Source: Candidatus Taylorbacteria bacterium RIFCSPHIGHO2_01_FULL_51_15 (lineage in GTDB: Bacteria > Patescibacteriota > Minisyncoccia > Phycocordibacterales > UBA10002). From it: a stretch of DNA of 46,481 bases. Location of the stretch: the NCBI GenBank assembly GCA_001820935.1, contig MHRI01000003.1, forward strand, positions 3,903 to 50,383, given 5' to 3'. Below, one piece after another: positions 9,803-17,868 of this stretch (position 1 is its first letter; each line of letters starts with the position of its first letter). The notes under the pieces were generated by a model. It searched no databases, was not told where the DNA came from, and saw nothing but the letters and a program-made list of their open reading frames with translations. The translations under genes were made by a program, and so were the position numbers.

Positions 9803-11458
9803 ATGGCACCTAAAAATAGAAAGTATATTTTTGTAGTTGGAGGCGTTATGTCGAGCGTCGGCAAAGGAGTCGCCGCCGCCTCAATCGGCACCATTCTGCA
9901 GGGCAAGGGATTCAAAGTCACGGCGATGAAAATAGACCCGTACGTCAATGTAGACGCGGGCACCATGAACCCCACCGAGCACGGCGAGGTTTTTGTGTTG
10001 AATGACGGGATGGAGTGCGATCAGGACATGGGTAATTATGAACGGTTCCTCGGCATCGATCTTACCCGAACAAATTACATGACTACGGGGAGCATCTATC
10101 TTCGAGTCATTCAAAAAGAGCGCAATTTGGAATACAAGGGAAGATGCGTGCACGTGGTGCCCGATATTCCGCTCGCGGCCATTGAACAAATCAAAAAGGC
10201 GGGAGAAGAGGCCGATGCCGATATCGTCATCATCGAAGTCGGGGGAACCGTGGGCGATTACCAAAATGTGTTATATCTCGAGGCGGTTCGATTCATGAAG
10301 TTCGCGGAGCCCGATGACACGCTTCTCGTGCTCGTAAGCTACATACCGGCGCTTGGCGTAGGGGGCAACGAGCTCAAAACCAAACCGACCCAGCACGCGG
10401 TTCGGTTTCTCAACGCCTCCGGGCTTCACCCCGACATGGTCCTTGCTCGTTCACCAGTTGCGATTGATGAAAAACGCAAGGAGAAACTTGAATACATGTG
10501 TGGGCTCGCGAAAGGGAGCATCATTTCTGCTCCGGATGTGGATTCCATTTACGACATCCCTCTCAATTTTGAGAAAGATGACCTCAGCGGTTTCATCCTA
10601 AAGAAGCTCCGTTTGGAGTCGTCAACGAAAGACTTAAAGGAGTGGAGAGCGCTCTCGGAGAAAAGACGCGCGACGACGGAAACGATAAGCATCGGCATTG
10701 TCGGCAAGTATTTTGATACCGGCAATTTCGTGCTCTCTGACGCGTACATTTCGGTCATCGAGGCCGTAAAGCATTCGGCTTATTTCATCGGGAGAAAACC
10801 GGTCATGACGTGGATCAACTCAAAAGATTTTGAGACGGGGGCGAAGGATGTCTCGATGCTCAAAGAGTTTGACGGTATCCTCGTACCGGGTGGATTCGGG
10901 GAGAGCGGGATTGAGGGTAAAATTAAGGCGATACAATTCGCGCGCGAAAATAAGATACCCTACTTCGGCCTCTGCTACGGTATGCAACTTGCGGTCATTG
11001 AATACGCACGACATGTTGCTAATCTCACTCTCGCAAATACCACAGAAATAAAACCGGACACAGCGCACCCGGTCATTGACATCATGCCGGAGCAGAAAAA
11101 ACACATGGCGGAAGGAAAGTACGGTGCCACTATGCGTCTTGGAGCATATCCTGCACATCTTACAAAAGGAACCATCGCCGCAGAGGCGTATGGCAAGGAA
11201 GAAATCTCCGAGCGTCATCGACACCGCTTTGAAGTAAACCCGGAATATATCGAGAAACTTGAAAAGGCCGGCCTCGTCTTCTCCGGGCGTTCTCCGGACG
11301 GGGTACTCATGGAGATTGCTGAACTCCCGCGCGAAGTACACCCATTCTTTCTCGGTACGCAGTTCCACCCCGAGCTCCAAGCAAGACCGCTTGCGCCGCA
11401 CCCGCTTTTCACCGCCTTCTTAAAGGCAGCCAGCGCACGTAAGAAAATCGGTGTATGA
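9803..11458 (+). CDS. pyrG: CTP synthase
   Basis: KYIFVVGGVMSSVGKGVAAASIG, KIDPYVNVDAGTMNPTEHGEVFVL, glutaminase FGLCYGMQ and GTQFHPE. Confidence 0.97.
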   Translation: MAPKNRKYIFVVGGVMSSVGKGVAAASIGTILQGKGFKVTAMKIDPYVNVDAGTMNPTEHGEVFVLNDGMECDQDMGNYERFLGIDLTRTNYMTTGSIYLRVIQKERNLEYKGRCVHVVPDIPLAAIEQIKKAGEEADADIVIIEVGGTVGDYQNVLYLEAVRFMKFAEPDDTLLVLVSYIPALGVGGNELKTKPTQHAVRFLNASGLHPDMVLARSPVAIDEKRKEKLEYMCGLAKGSIISAPDVDSIYDIPLNFEKDDLSGFILKKLRLESSTKDLKEWRALSEKRRATTETISIGIVGKYFDTGNFVLSDAYISVIEAVKHSAYFIGRKPVMTWINSKDFETGAKDVSMLKEFDGILVPGGFGESGIEGKIKAIQFARENKIPYFGLCYGMQLAVIEYARHVANLTLANTTEIKPDTAHPVIDIMPEQKKHMAEGKYGATMRLGAYPAHLTKGTIAAEAYGKEEISERHRHRFEVNPEYIEKLEKAGLVFSGRSPDGVLMEIAELPREVHPFFLGTQFHPELQARPLAPHPLFTAFLKAASARKKIGV

Positions 11459-12156
11459 CATTTCCGGTCCAGTATGCATACCTTGCACTAGGTCTCTTGT
11501 ACTTGATTTTTTGGCTTATACTTTTTCTCTCCCGCCGTGATCTACGGCGGGAAATGCTCATTTCCAGTTTGCTTGCAGGTTTTTTGGCTATAATTTTGGA
11601 GCCGTTCTTCTTGAAGGATTATTGGACACCGGAGCTTATCAACGGCTGGAGCGTTGGCATTGAAGATTTCTTATATGGTTTTGCAATAGGGGGCATCGCC
11701 AATGTTCTGTACGAGGAATTCTTTAAGAAAAGGTTCATCCGTAAAAGATCGGAGAGGTACCATTGGCGCTTTCTCTTGATTCTCTATATCGTTTCCTTTT
11801 CCGTGTTGCTTCTTGGAAGGGAGTTCTGGGGTTTGAATACAATGTACGCCACACTCGGGGCACTGGGAGCCGCTTTTTTATCCATTATGTTGTTTCGCCC
11901 CGATCTTGCACGGGATGCCATCTGGAGCGGGATATTATTTACGATGATAACCGCACTGGTCTACATTCCTGTGATACTGTCGTTTCCAGATTTCATCACT
12001 TCTTTTTGGCACCTCAAGAATTTAAGCGGGATACTCCTTGGCGGAATACCTTTAGAAGAATTTCTCTGGGCGTTCATGTTCGGACTCGTTGCAGGACCGT
12101 TTTACGAAGCATGGGCCGGCCTTAAGCTTCGAAAAGTTCGTTATTCTAAACTATGA
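11455..12156 (+). CDS. Polytopic membrane protein, lycopene-cyclase-domain-like
   Basis: Multiple TM segments; duplicated acidic motifs (FLYGFAIGGIANVLYEE and GIPLEEFLWAFMFGLVAGPFYEAW); ATGA overlap with pyrG. Confidence 0.5.
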   Translation: MTFPVQYAYLALGLLYLIFWLILFLSRRDLRREMLISSLLAGFLAIILEPFFLKDYWTPELINGWSVGIEDFLYGFAIGGIANVLYEEFFKKRFIRKRSERYHWRFLLILYIVSFSVLLLGREFWGLNTMYATLGALGAAFLSIMLFRPDLARDAIWSGILFTMITALVYIPVILSFPDFITSFWHLKNLSGILLGGIPLEEFLWAFMFGLVAGPFYEAWAGLKLRKVRYSKL

Positions 12157-13031
12157 CCATAAGTGTTGGAGTCGGATTTGCGTTTGTCGCGATGCTTTGC
12201 TGGGGCATTGGGGATTTTCTCATACAGAAATCCACGCGTAGAATTGGAGACTTCGAAACACTCTTTCTTATTACGTTTTTTGGTGCCGCACTCCTCCTCC
12301 CGTTCGTGTATCAAGACATTCCAGACCTTTTCGAGGCTGATGGAAAGAATAGTCTGCCGGTGCTTGTTGGAGGGTCCCTCATCCTCTTTCTTGCTGCCGT
12401 GCTTAACTTTGAGGCGCTTCGACGAGGTAAAATCTCAGTCGTGGAACCGATATGGTCCTTCGAAATTGTGGCGGCCTCACTCTTTGCATTTTTTGTACTT
12501 GGCGAGCGCCTAAGCGTTGAGGAAATTGCACTGGTAATTCTTCTTATGCTCGGTCTTTTTCTCGTCTCGTTTCGTGGCAAAATCCTCTCACACCGCCACT
12601 TTCTTGAACGAGGCGTCTCACTCGCTTTTTTAGGGGCTGTTGCTATGGGTATCGCGAACTTCTTTGTCGGCTGGGGAGCGAGGCTCACCGACGCCCTCGT
12701 AGTTAACTTTGTCTTCAACGTCGTCATCGCGATACTTTCTGGCGTCTATCTCCTCGTTCACGGCCGATTATTTCAATCATTTCGCGATCTTATGCGCTAT
12801 CGAGTGTCGGTCATCCCCATGATCATCACCGATAATGCGGCGTGGATCGCGTACGCGTTTGCGATGAGTCTTATCCCTATAGGCATCGCAACGGCTCTCT
12901 CCGAAAGCTACATTATCATCGCAGTTATTCTCGGGTTTGCGCTCGGTCGGGAGAAACTCGGGCTCCATCAAAAAGTGGGACTCATAGTTGCTTTGATTAC
13001 CGCGATTACCCTTGCTACTATTAGCGCGTGA
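12153..13031 (+). CDS. EamA/DMT-family transporter
   Basis: About 10 TM segments, two-repeat DMT pattern (MLCWGIGDFLIQKSTRRIG; VVEPIWSFEIVAASLFAFFVLGERLS); ATGA overlaps. Confidence 0.8.
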   Translation: MTISVGVGFAFVAMLCWGIGDFLIQKSTRRIGDFETLFLITFFGAALLLPFVYQDIPDLFEADGKNSLPVLVGGSLILFLAAVLNFEALRRGKISVVEPIWSFEIVAASLFAFFVLGERLSVEEIALVILLMLGLFLVSFRGKILSHRHFLERGVSLAFLGAVAMGIANFFVGWGARLTDALVVNFVFNVVIAILSGVYLLVHGRLFQSFRDLMRYRVSVIPMIITDNAAWIAYAFAMSLIPIGIATALSESYIIIAVILGFALGREKLGLHQKVGLIVALITAITLATISA

Positions 13032-13588
13032 TAGACATCTTTGATGCTAAAACAATCTGGACCATTGCGCACCTTTTAGGTGTCGCGATCGGAGCCGGCG
13101 GGGCATATCTTGGCGATGTGCTCTTTTTGTCCTCGGTGCGGGATGGCGTGATTTCACACACCGAGTTTTCATTTCTGAAACGCACAGGACTTTTTGTCTG
13201 GCTGGGAGTTGGTATCCTCACTCTAAGCGGCGCGGGATTATTCTTCCTCGATCCATCGTACTATCTTGGTTCCTCGAAATTTCTCGCAAAGGTATCGATT
13301 GTCGTCGTCATTGTGATTAATGGAGTAGTATTTCACCTTGTTCATTTTAAGATGTTACAGCGGCTCATTGGCATAGAGCTCAAGACCTCGCAAGAATTTC
13401 GGCGTACAAGCGCGACCCTCTTTGCAAGCGGAGCTGTTTCGGTTATTTCTTGGACGAGCGCGCTCATACTCGGCTCACTCCGGTCGCTCCCGTTTTCCGT
13501 TTCGGAGATTCTTAGCGTGTATGGTATTCTAATCGGGATCGGTATCGTCATGGCGATGCTGTTTCGCAAGAGATTTTTATCCCGCTAA
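13028..13588 (+). CDS. Integral membrane protein of unknown function
   Basis: ORF of 186 aa with several TM helices; overlaps previous stop. Confidence 0.6.
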   Translation: MIDIFDAKTIWTIAHLLGVAIGAGGAYLGDVLFLSSVRDGVISHTEFSFLKRTGLFVWLGVGILTLSGAGLFFLDPSYYLGSSKFLAKVSIVVVIVINGVVFHLVHFKMLQRLIGIELKTSQEFRRTSATLFASGAVSVISWTSALILGSLRSLPFSVSEILSVYGILIGIGIVMAMLFRKRFLSR

Positions 13589-13597
13589 CTCACTTTC

Positions 13598-14599
13598 GTG
13601 ACCCTCCAAAGCATCGCAGAGCAATTAGTCGCCAAAGGAAAGGGCATTCTCGCCGCGGATGAGAGTGATTCGACGTGTGCCAAACGCTTTGACGCGTACG
13701 ACATCGAGAAAACACCGGAAATGCGGCGCACCTGGCGTGAGCTCCTTTTCACCACTCCCGGCATCGAGAAAGGACTCTCCGGAGTCATCCTTTACGACGA
13801 AACTATCAGGCAGAAGACGAGCACTGGAGTTCCATTCGCGACATTCCTCACGAGCCGCGGCATCCTCCCTGGCATCAAGGTGGATCAAAAGACCGAGCCT
13901 CTTGCAGACTCGGAGGAGGAAGAGGTAACCAAAGGACTTCTTGGTCTCCAAGAACGGTTGCGCGAATACGTCGGCTTGGGCGCGACCTTTACCAAATGGC
14001 GGGCCGTCATCCGGATTGGAGACGGACTCCCAACAAGCGCGTGTCTTCAAGAAAATGCCGTTCGTCTCGCAAAGTACGCGAAGGAGAGCCAGGCGGCGGG
14101 ACTTGTGCCCATCATCGAGCCAGAAGTACTTCTCGACGGAGCGCATACACTGAAGCGCTCGGAGGAGGTCCTCACTGAAACACTTCTGGCCGTGTTTGCG
14201 GAAGTTGAAAAAGCGAACATCGATCTTTCCGGTCTTATTTTGAAATCCAGCATGGCGCTTCCCGGGAAAGATTCCGGCCTTTCAGCGAGTCCACAGGAAG
14301 TCGCTAAGGCGACTCTGCGGGCGTTTTCGAGCGCGGTGCCGAAGGCCACTCCAGGCATCGTGTTTCTCTCCGGCGGACAGACCCCAGAAGACGCGACACT
14401 TCGCCTGAATGAAATAGTGAAGGAAGCGAGGACACAGAATGCGCCGTGGCGCATCACGTTCTCATACTCACGCGCGTTACAAGACCCAGTACTCAAGGCG
14501 TGGGCAGGGAAGAAGGAGAATGTGAAGTCCGCGCAGGCGATCTTCGCGAAGCGGGTTGAAGACACATCCCGAGCGTCTGAAGGGAACTACGGTGAGTGA
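13598..14599 (+). CDS. Fructose-bisphosphate aldolase, class I
   Basis: GTG start; KGILAADESDSTCAKRF, TFTKWRAVI, GLVPIIEPEVLLDGAH, FLSGGQTPEDAT. Confidence 0.93.
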   Translation: MTLQSIAEQLVAKGKGILAADESDSTCAKRFDAYDIEKTPEMRRTWRELLFTTPGIEKGLSGVILYDETIRQKTSTGVPFATFLTSRGILPGIKVDQKTEPLADSEEEEVTKGLLGLQERLREYVGLGATFTKWRAVIRIGDGLPTSACLQENAVRLAKYAKESQAAGLVPIIEPEVLLDGAHTLKRSEEVLTETLLAVFAEVEKANIDLSGLILKSSMALPGKDSGLSASPQEVAKATLRAFSSAVPKATPGIVFLSGGQTPEDATLRLNEIVKEARTQNAPWRITFSYSRALQDPVLKAWAGKKENVKSAQAIFAKRVEDTSRASEGNYGE

Positions 14600-14673
14600 A
14601 TTATGAATTAGGAATTATGAAGTAAGCGGAGGGAAAACAATTCGCACACTTTAGTGTTCAAGTTGCGCATGTC

Positions 14674-15438
14674 ATGGAATTTCTAGATATTGCTGTTGAG
14701 GCGGCCAAGAAGGGAGGAGCGATTCTCGACCGGTACTTCGAGACGTCGCTCTCTCGCGAGGTAAAAGCGGACAAGAGCTTTGTGACAAAAGCGGACACCG
14801 AGGCCGAGGCCGCGATTATTGCCGAAATAAAGAAATCGTTTCCCGACCATGGCATCTTGGGTGAAGAGAGCGGTGAAGAAAAGAGCAGTTCGCCCTTTAC
14901 GTGGATTATTGACCCGCTCGATGGCACCGGGAATTTCGTCAACGGTATCCCGCTTTTTTCGGTCTCGATTGCTGTGCTTAAAAGCAGTGTACCTGTGGCC
15001 GCCGTCGTGTATAACCCGTCGAGCGATTCGCTCTACGCGGGAGCGAAGGGGAAGGGCGTGCTCTGGAATGGGAAGCGCGTGCGAGTTTCAGACGGAGATA
15101 CGGAGCACGCGATGATCTCTTTTGGACCCGGGAAGGGAGAGAAGGAACGTCTGAATCGGCTCATCTCGTCCGCCGAGCTTTTTGTAAAATCAAAGCGCTA
15201 TCTTGGCGCGTGCGCGCTCGAACTCGCATACGTCGCGCGCGGCGGCACTGAAGGATTCATTTGTCTTGGACTTAACAAGTGGGACTACGCCGCCGGCGTG
15301 CTTCTCGTTGAAGAGGCAGGGGGCAAGATTACGGATGTTGAGGGAAATCCGTGGGTATTCGGTTCGAGAGATTACTTCATCGCGTCGAACGGGAAAATTC
15401 ACGACGCGCTTCTTAAGCTCATCAAGAAAGCCGCGTGA
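14674..15438 (+). CDS. Inositol monophosphatase family protein
   Basis: GEESGEE, WIIDPLDGTGNFVNGIP, WDYAAGVLLVEEAGG. Confidence 0.92.
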   Translation: MEFLDIAVEAAKKGGAILDRYFETSLSREVKADKSFVTKADTEAEAAIIAEIKKSFPDHGILGEESGEEKSSSPFTWIIDPLDGTGNFVNGIPLFSVSIAVLKSSVPVAAVVYNPSSDSLYAGAKGKGVLWNGKRVRVSDGDTEHAMISFGPGKGEKERLNRLISSAELFVKSKRYLGACALELAYVARGGTEGFICLGLNKWDYAAGVLLVEEAGGKITDVEGNPWVFGSRDYFIASNGKIHDALLKLIKKAA

Positions 15439-15533
15439 GTTGAGAAAAAGGGGCTTTTCAAGTATTCTCTATCTTAATGGCCTGGGATTTGTAACTTGAA
15501 GATGAACGCACGAATTCCAGGTCTTTTTAGCAT

Positions 15534-15605
15534 TGCGGGGTCTGCTAACCGGTAGGCAACATGGCTCTGAACCATGGAATCTAGGTTCGATTCCTAGCCC
15601 CGCAG
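15534..15605 (+). tRNA. tRNA-Gln (anticodon CUG)
   Basis: Cloverleaf: TGCGGGG/CCCCGCA acceptor, D-arm TGC..GCA, CATGG-CTCTGAA-CCATG anticodon arm, CTAGG-TTCGATT-CCTAG T-arm, G73; CCA not encoded. Confidence 0.9.
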
Positions 15606-15648
15606 CTGGTATAAAATCTTTCTACTTTTAGTGGATTAGATTTTAACC

Positions 15649-15673
15649 ATCCCGCACAGCAACCTGTGCGGGA
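15649..15673. terminator. Hairpin after tRNA-Gln
   Basis: TCCCGCACAG-CAAC-CTGTGCGGGA. Confidence 0.4.
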
Positions 15674-15697
15674 CAGATTTCAAGTATAAAAATTCAG

Positions 15698-15850
15698 CTC
15701 CCCGAGGCTTTGCGAGGGGCAACCTAAAACCAACGAGCGTCTTCGCGACTTTGGTTTTGGACGTCCCGAGTCCTTGCGAGGGGCAACCTAAAACCAACGA
15801 GCGTCTTCGCGACTTTGGTTTTGGACGTCCCGAGTCCTTGCGAGGGGCAA
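15698..15850. repeat. Palindromic tandem repeat, unit 64 bp (about 2.3 copies)
   Basis: Unit AACCTAAAACCAACGAGCGTCTTCGCGACTTTGGTTTTGGACGTCCCGAGTCCTTGCGAGGGGC at 15721 and 15785, partial copy CCCCGAGGCTTTGCGAGGGGC before and partial after. Confidence 0.85.
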
Positions 15851-15886
15851 GAAGTGTAACGAGCGAAGCGACAGGGGGCAGTCTTT

Positions 15887-16141
15887 ATGAAATATTTTGT
15901 CTACATCTTGAGATGCTCCGATACATCTCTCTATGCTGGTTGTACCAACAATCTCGGACGAAGAGTTAACGAGCACAATCATTCAAAACGGGGCGCACAC
16001 TATACAAAAATCCGCAGGCCTGTAATTTTAAAATATTCTGAATCGTTTTCTACTCTGAAAAAGGCCCGTCGTCGCGAACACGAGATTAAAAGTTGGACAC
16101 GACAAAAGAAACTCGACCTCATAGAGCTCGGTCTGCAGTGA
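15887..16141 (+). CDS. Single-domain GIY-YIG endonuclease (YhbQ/UPF0213-like)
   Basis: KYFVYILRCSDTSLYAGCTNNLGRRVNEHN ... KARRREHEIKSWTRQKKLDLI; 84 aa. Confidence 0.9.
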   Translation: MKYFVYILRCSDTSLYAGCTNNLGRRVNEHNHSKRGAHYTKIRRPVILKYSESFSTLKKARRREHEIKSWTRQKKLDLIELGLQ

Positions 16142-16161
16142 GTTTTTCGCCTCCTCTCACA

Positions 16162-16180
16162 CCACCGCCTTCGGCGGTGG
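16162..16180. terminator. Hairpin 3' of GIY-YIG gene
   Basis: CCACCGCC-TTCG-GCGGTGG; no clear T-run. Confidence 0.35.
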
Positions 16181-16220
16181 CTCCATGCAAGACTCTATCA
16201 TTGCATTCCAATCATTCACA

Positions 16221-16256
16221 TTTAGCAATAGTATACGTTCGTACACTATTGCTAAA
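16221..16256. repeat. 36-bp palindrome TTTAGCA-N22-TGCTAAA, copy 1
   Basis: TTTAGCAATAGTATACGTTCGTACACTATTGCTAAA; only one mismatched pair plus central TT. Confidence 0.85.
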
Positions 16257-16356
16257 CACCGGAAAAACCTGCACCACATGGAGTGGACACACTACGTCTT
16301 GATAGAAGACACCCTGCGCTCGCCGTGCAGGGAAGTCGGAGTCACTCTTTAATTCA

Positions 16357-16518
16357 CTAGCCGCATGAACAGCCTACTTCCGCCTTTCCGCAGGCCTTGC
16401 ATTTCGGCATGCAATGTTCGCCACCGCATGAATGTTCGTTATCGTGCTCTTCGGCTTCCGCGCCGCACACATCGCACTTATACCCTTCCGTATCTCCTTC
16501 GCATGTTTTACATGACAT
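16357..16518 (-). CDS. 53-aa Cys-rich (metal-binding) protein, missed by the ORF track
   Basis: Minus-strand translation MSCKTCEGDTEGYKCDVCGAEAEEHDNEHSCGGEHCMPKCKACGKAEVGCSCG*; 10 Cys, 3 His. Confidence 0.75.
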   Translation of the reverse strand: MSCKTCEGDTEGYKCDVCGAEAEEHDNEHSCGGEHCMPKCKACGKAEVGCSCG

Positions 16519-16623
16519 ACGTATTTTTTTGTTTACTTTTTAATGAGACCTTTGTGTTAATCTTACGTTAGATAGTAATACCGCGCAAAGTGAGCGGGCA
16601 TGTTATTTTTTTTAATATCTCTC

Positions 16624-16929
16624 ATGAGTGAATCAAAACGTACATACCGCATGCGCTCCGAGGTCTGGCCATATCCCGGCATGGCAGGGTGGCGTTTCCT
16701 GACTCTCCCCAAGAAAGACGGTCAGGAAATCAGGCAAAAGTTTGGCAAACAGGCGAGGGGGTGGGGGTCGCTCCCCGTCAGCGTAACTATAGGAAACACC
16801 ACTTGGAACACTTCAATCTTCCCTGATAAGAAATCAGGATCATACGTGCTCCCGCTTAAGGCCAAGATAAGGAAAGCCGAGGGTATATCTGACCACTCGC
16901 GCGTTACGTTTACTCTCACGCTACGGTAG
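16624..16929 (+). CDS. DUF1905-like domain protein
   Basis: WPYPGMAGWRFLTLPKKDGQEIR...VTIGNTTWNTSIFPDKKSGSYVLPLKAKIRKAEGI. Confidence 0.7.
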   Translation: MSESKRTYRMRSEVWPYPGMAGWRFLTLPKKDGQEIRQKFGKQARGWGSLPVSVTIGNTTWNTSIFPDKKSGSYVLPLKAKIRKAEGISDHSRVTFTLTLR

Positions 16930-17085
16930 CACCGCGCTCCGCATTAGGTAGATAAATCCTCCGACCTCGCCACTCCCACCACCCCGTCTCGGAGACTCGA
17001 CACCCCTCCTCGGGCAGGAGGGGATGGCGGACCTCATTTAGCAAAGGAGGAATTAAGGCCCCTCTTCGGGGGTTTGGAGAGCTAC
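16926..17085. repeat. Mosaic copy of MITE-like palindromic element
   Basis: Contains AAATCCTCCGACCTCGCC, 57 bp identical to 24562-24618, AAAGGAGGAATTAAG, and ends GGAGAGCTAC. Confidence 0.65.
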
Positions 17086-17216
17086 TGGTGCGTATCTGGA
17101 CATTGGATTGCCTCCGTGTTATACATGTACCCGGCTCGCTCTTTGTACAACCCAGTTAATCTGGCTAGTGTGTAGGGCGAGAAAACAACTGAAACTACAG
17201 ACATACTGACACAAAC

Positions 17217-17765
17217 ATGAAGAAAACAATCAAGACGCGATTAATCGCATTTATCACACTACTCACACTGACGCTCGGCGTCTTCACTGATCCATTTCAA
17301 GCCATCGCCGCGCAAACGACGGTCCCCGGCCACTCGGGCTCGCGGACGGATAAAGACAACAACGGCATCTCTGACGCTGGGGTGTACGTGAACGGACACT
17401 ACGAGTCGACGTTCGCGTATGACGCGAACGGTGATTATTACTGGGATCTTGGCGACGGCAGGGTGTTCAAGACAGTTCCGTCTATCGCCGACCTGGATCA
17501 GGACACACTCACGGTCTGCGAGTATGTAATCAACTACCGGGCGGATTTCGGCAACGATCCGTTCATGAATCAAGGGTGGATTCAGAATCATATCGTATGT
17601 CGGGGATACGACTACCCAAAGGGCGCGGTGTTCTACTACCTTATCGTGAGCGACACCGACCCGCGCTACACCGGCGACCCTGACTGGGCCATCTGGGGCA
17701 ATTGGGAATACTTCGTGCTCGTCGTCAGTGGGGAAGGGAATCTCCCACGACTCCCGCAGTACTGA
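17217..17765 (+). CDS. Secreted hypothetical protein
   Basis: Signal peptide MKKTIKTRLIAFITLLTLTLGVFTDPFQAIAA; terminator follows. Confidence 0.65.
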   Translation: MKKTIKTRLIAFITLLTLTLGVFTDPFQAIAAQTTVPGHSGSRTDKDNNGISDAGVYVNGHYESTFAYDANGDYYWDLGDGRVFKTVPSIADLDQDTLTVCEYVINYRADFGNDPFMNQGWIQNHIVCRGYDYPKGAVFYYLIVSDTDPRYTGDPDWAIWGNWEYFVLVVSGEGNLPRLPQY

Positions 17766-17797
17766 CCCTAGGCCGCAATTGCTACGGACAACGCACC

Positions 17798-17828
17798 GCC
17801 AGCTCTCAAACGGGAGCTGGCGTTTTTT
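17798..17828 (+). terminator. Rho-independent terminator
   Basis: GCCAGCTC-tcaaacgg-GAGCTGGC-GTTTTTT. Confidence 0.85.
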
Positions 17829-17868
17829 GCATCTAATCGAACTCGAAAATGGGAGCCCTCAACCTAGG

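Noticed and set aside
15721-15848. Tandem repeat considered as a CRISPR array
   Set aside because: Units are directly contiguous 64-bp copies with no unique spacers, and no cas genes are present
16221-16256. Palindrome considered as a CIRCE/HrcA operator
   Set aside because: CIRCE is TTAGCACTC-N9-GAGTGCTAA (27 bp); here only the TTAGCA/TGCTAA ends match, and total length and core differ
16365-16571. Plus-strand 68-aa ORF
   Set aside because: Antisense to the coherent 10-Cys minus-strand protein; no motif
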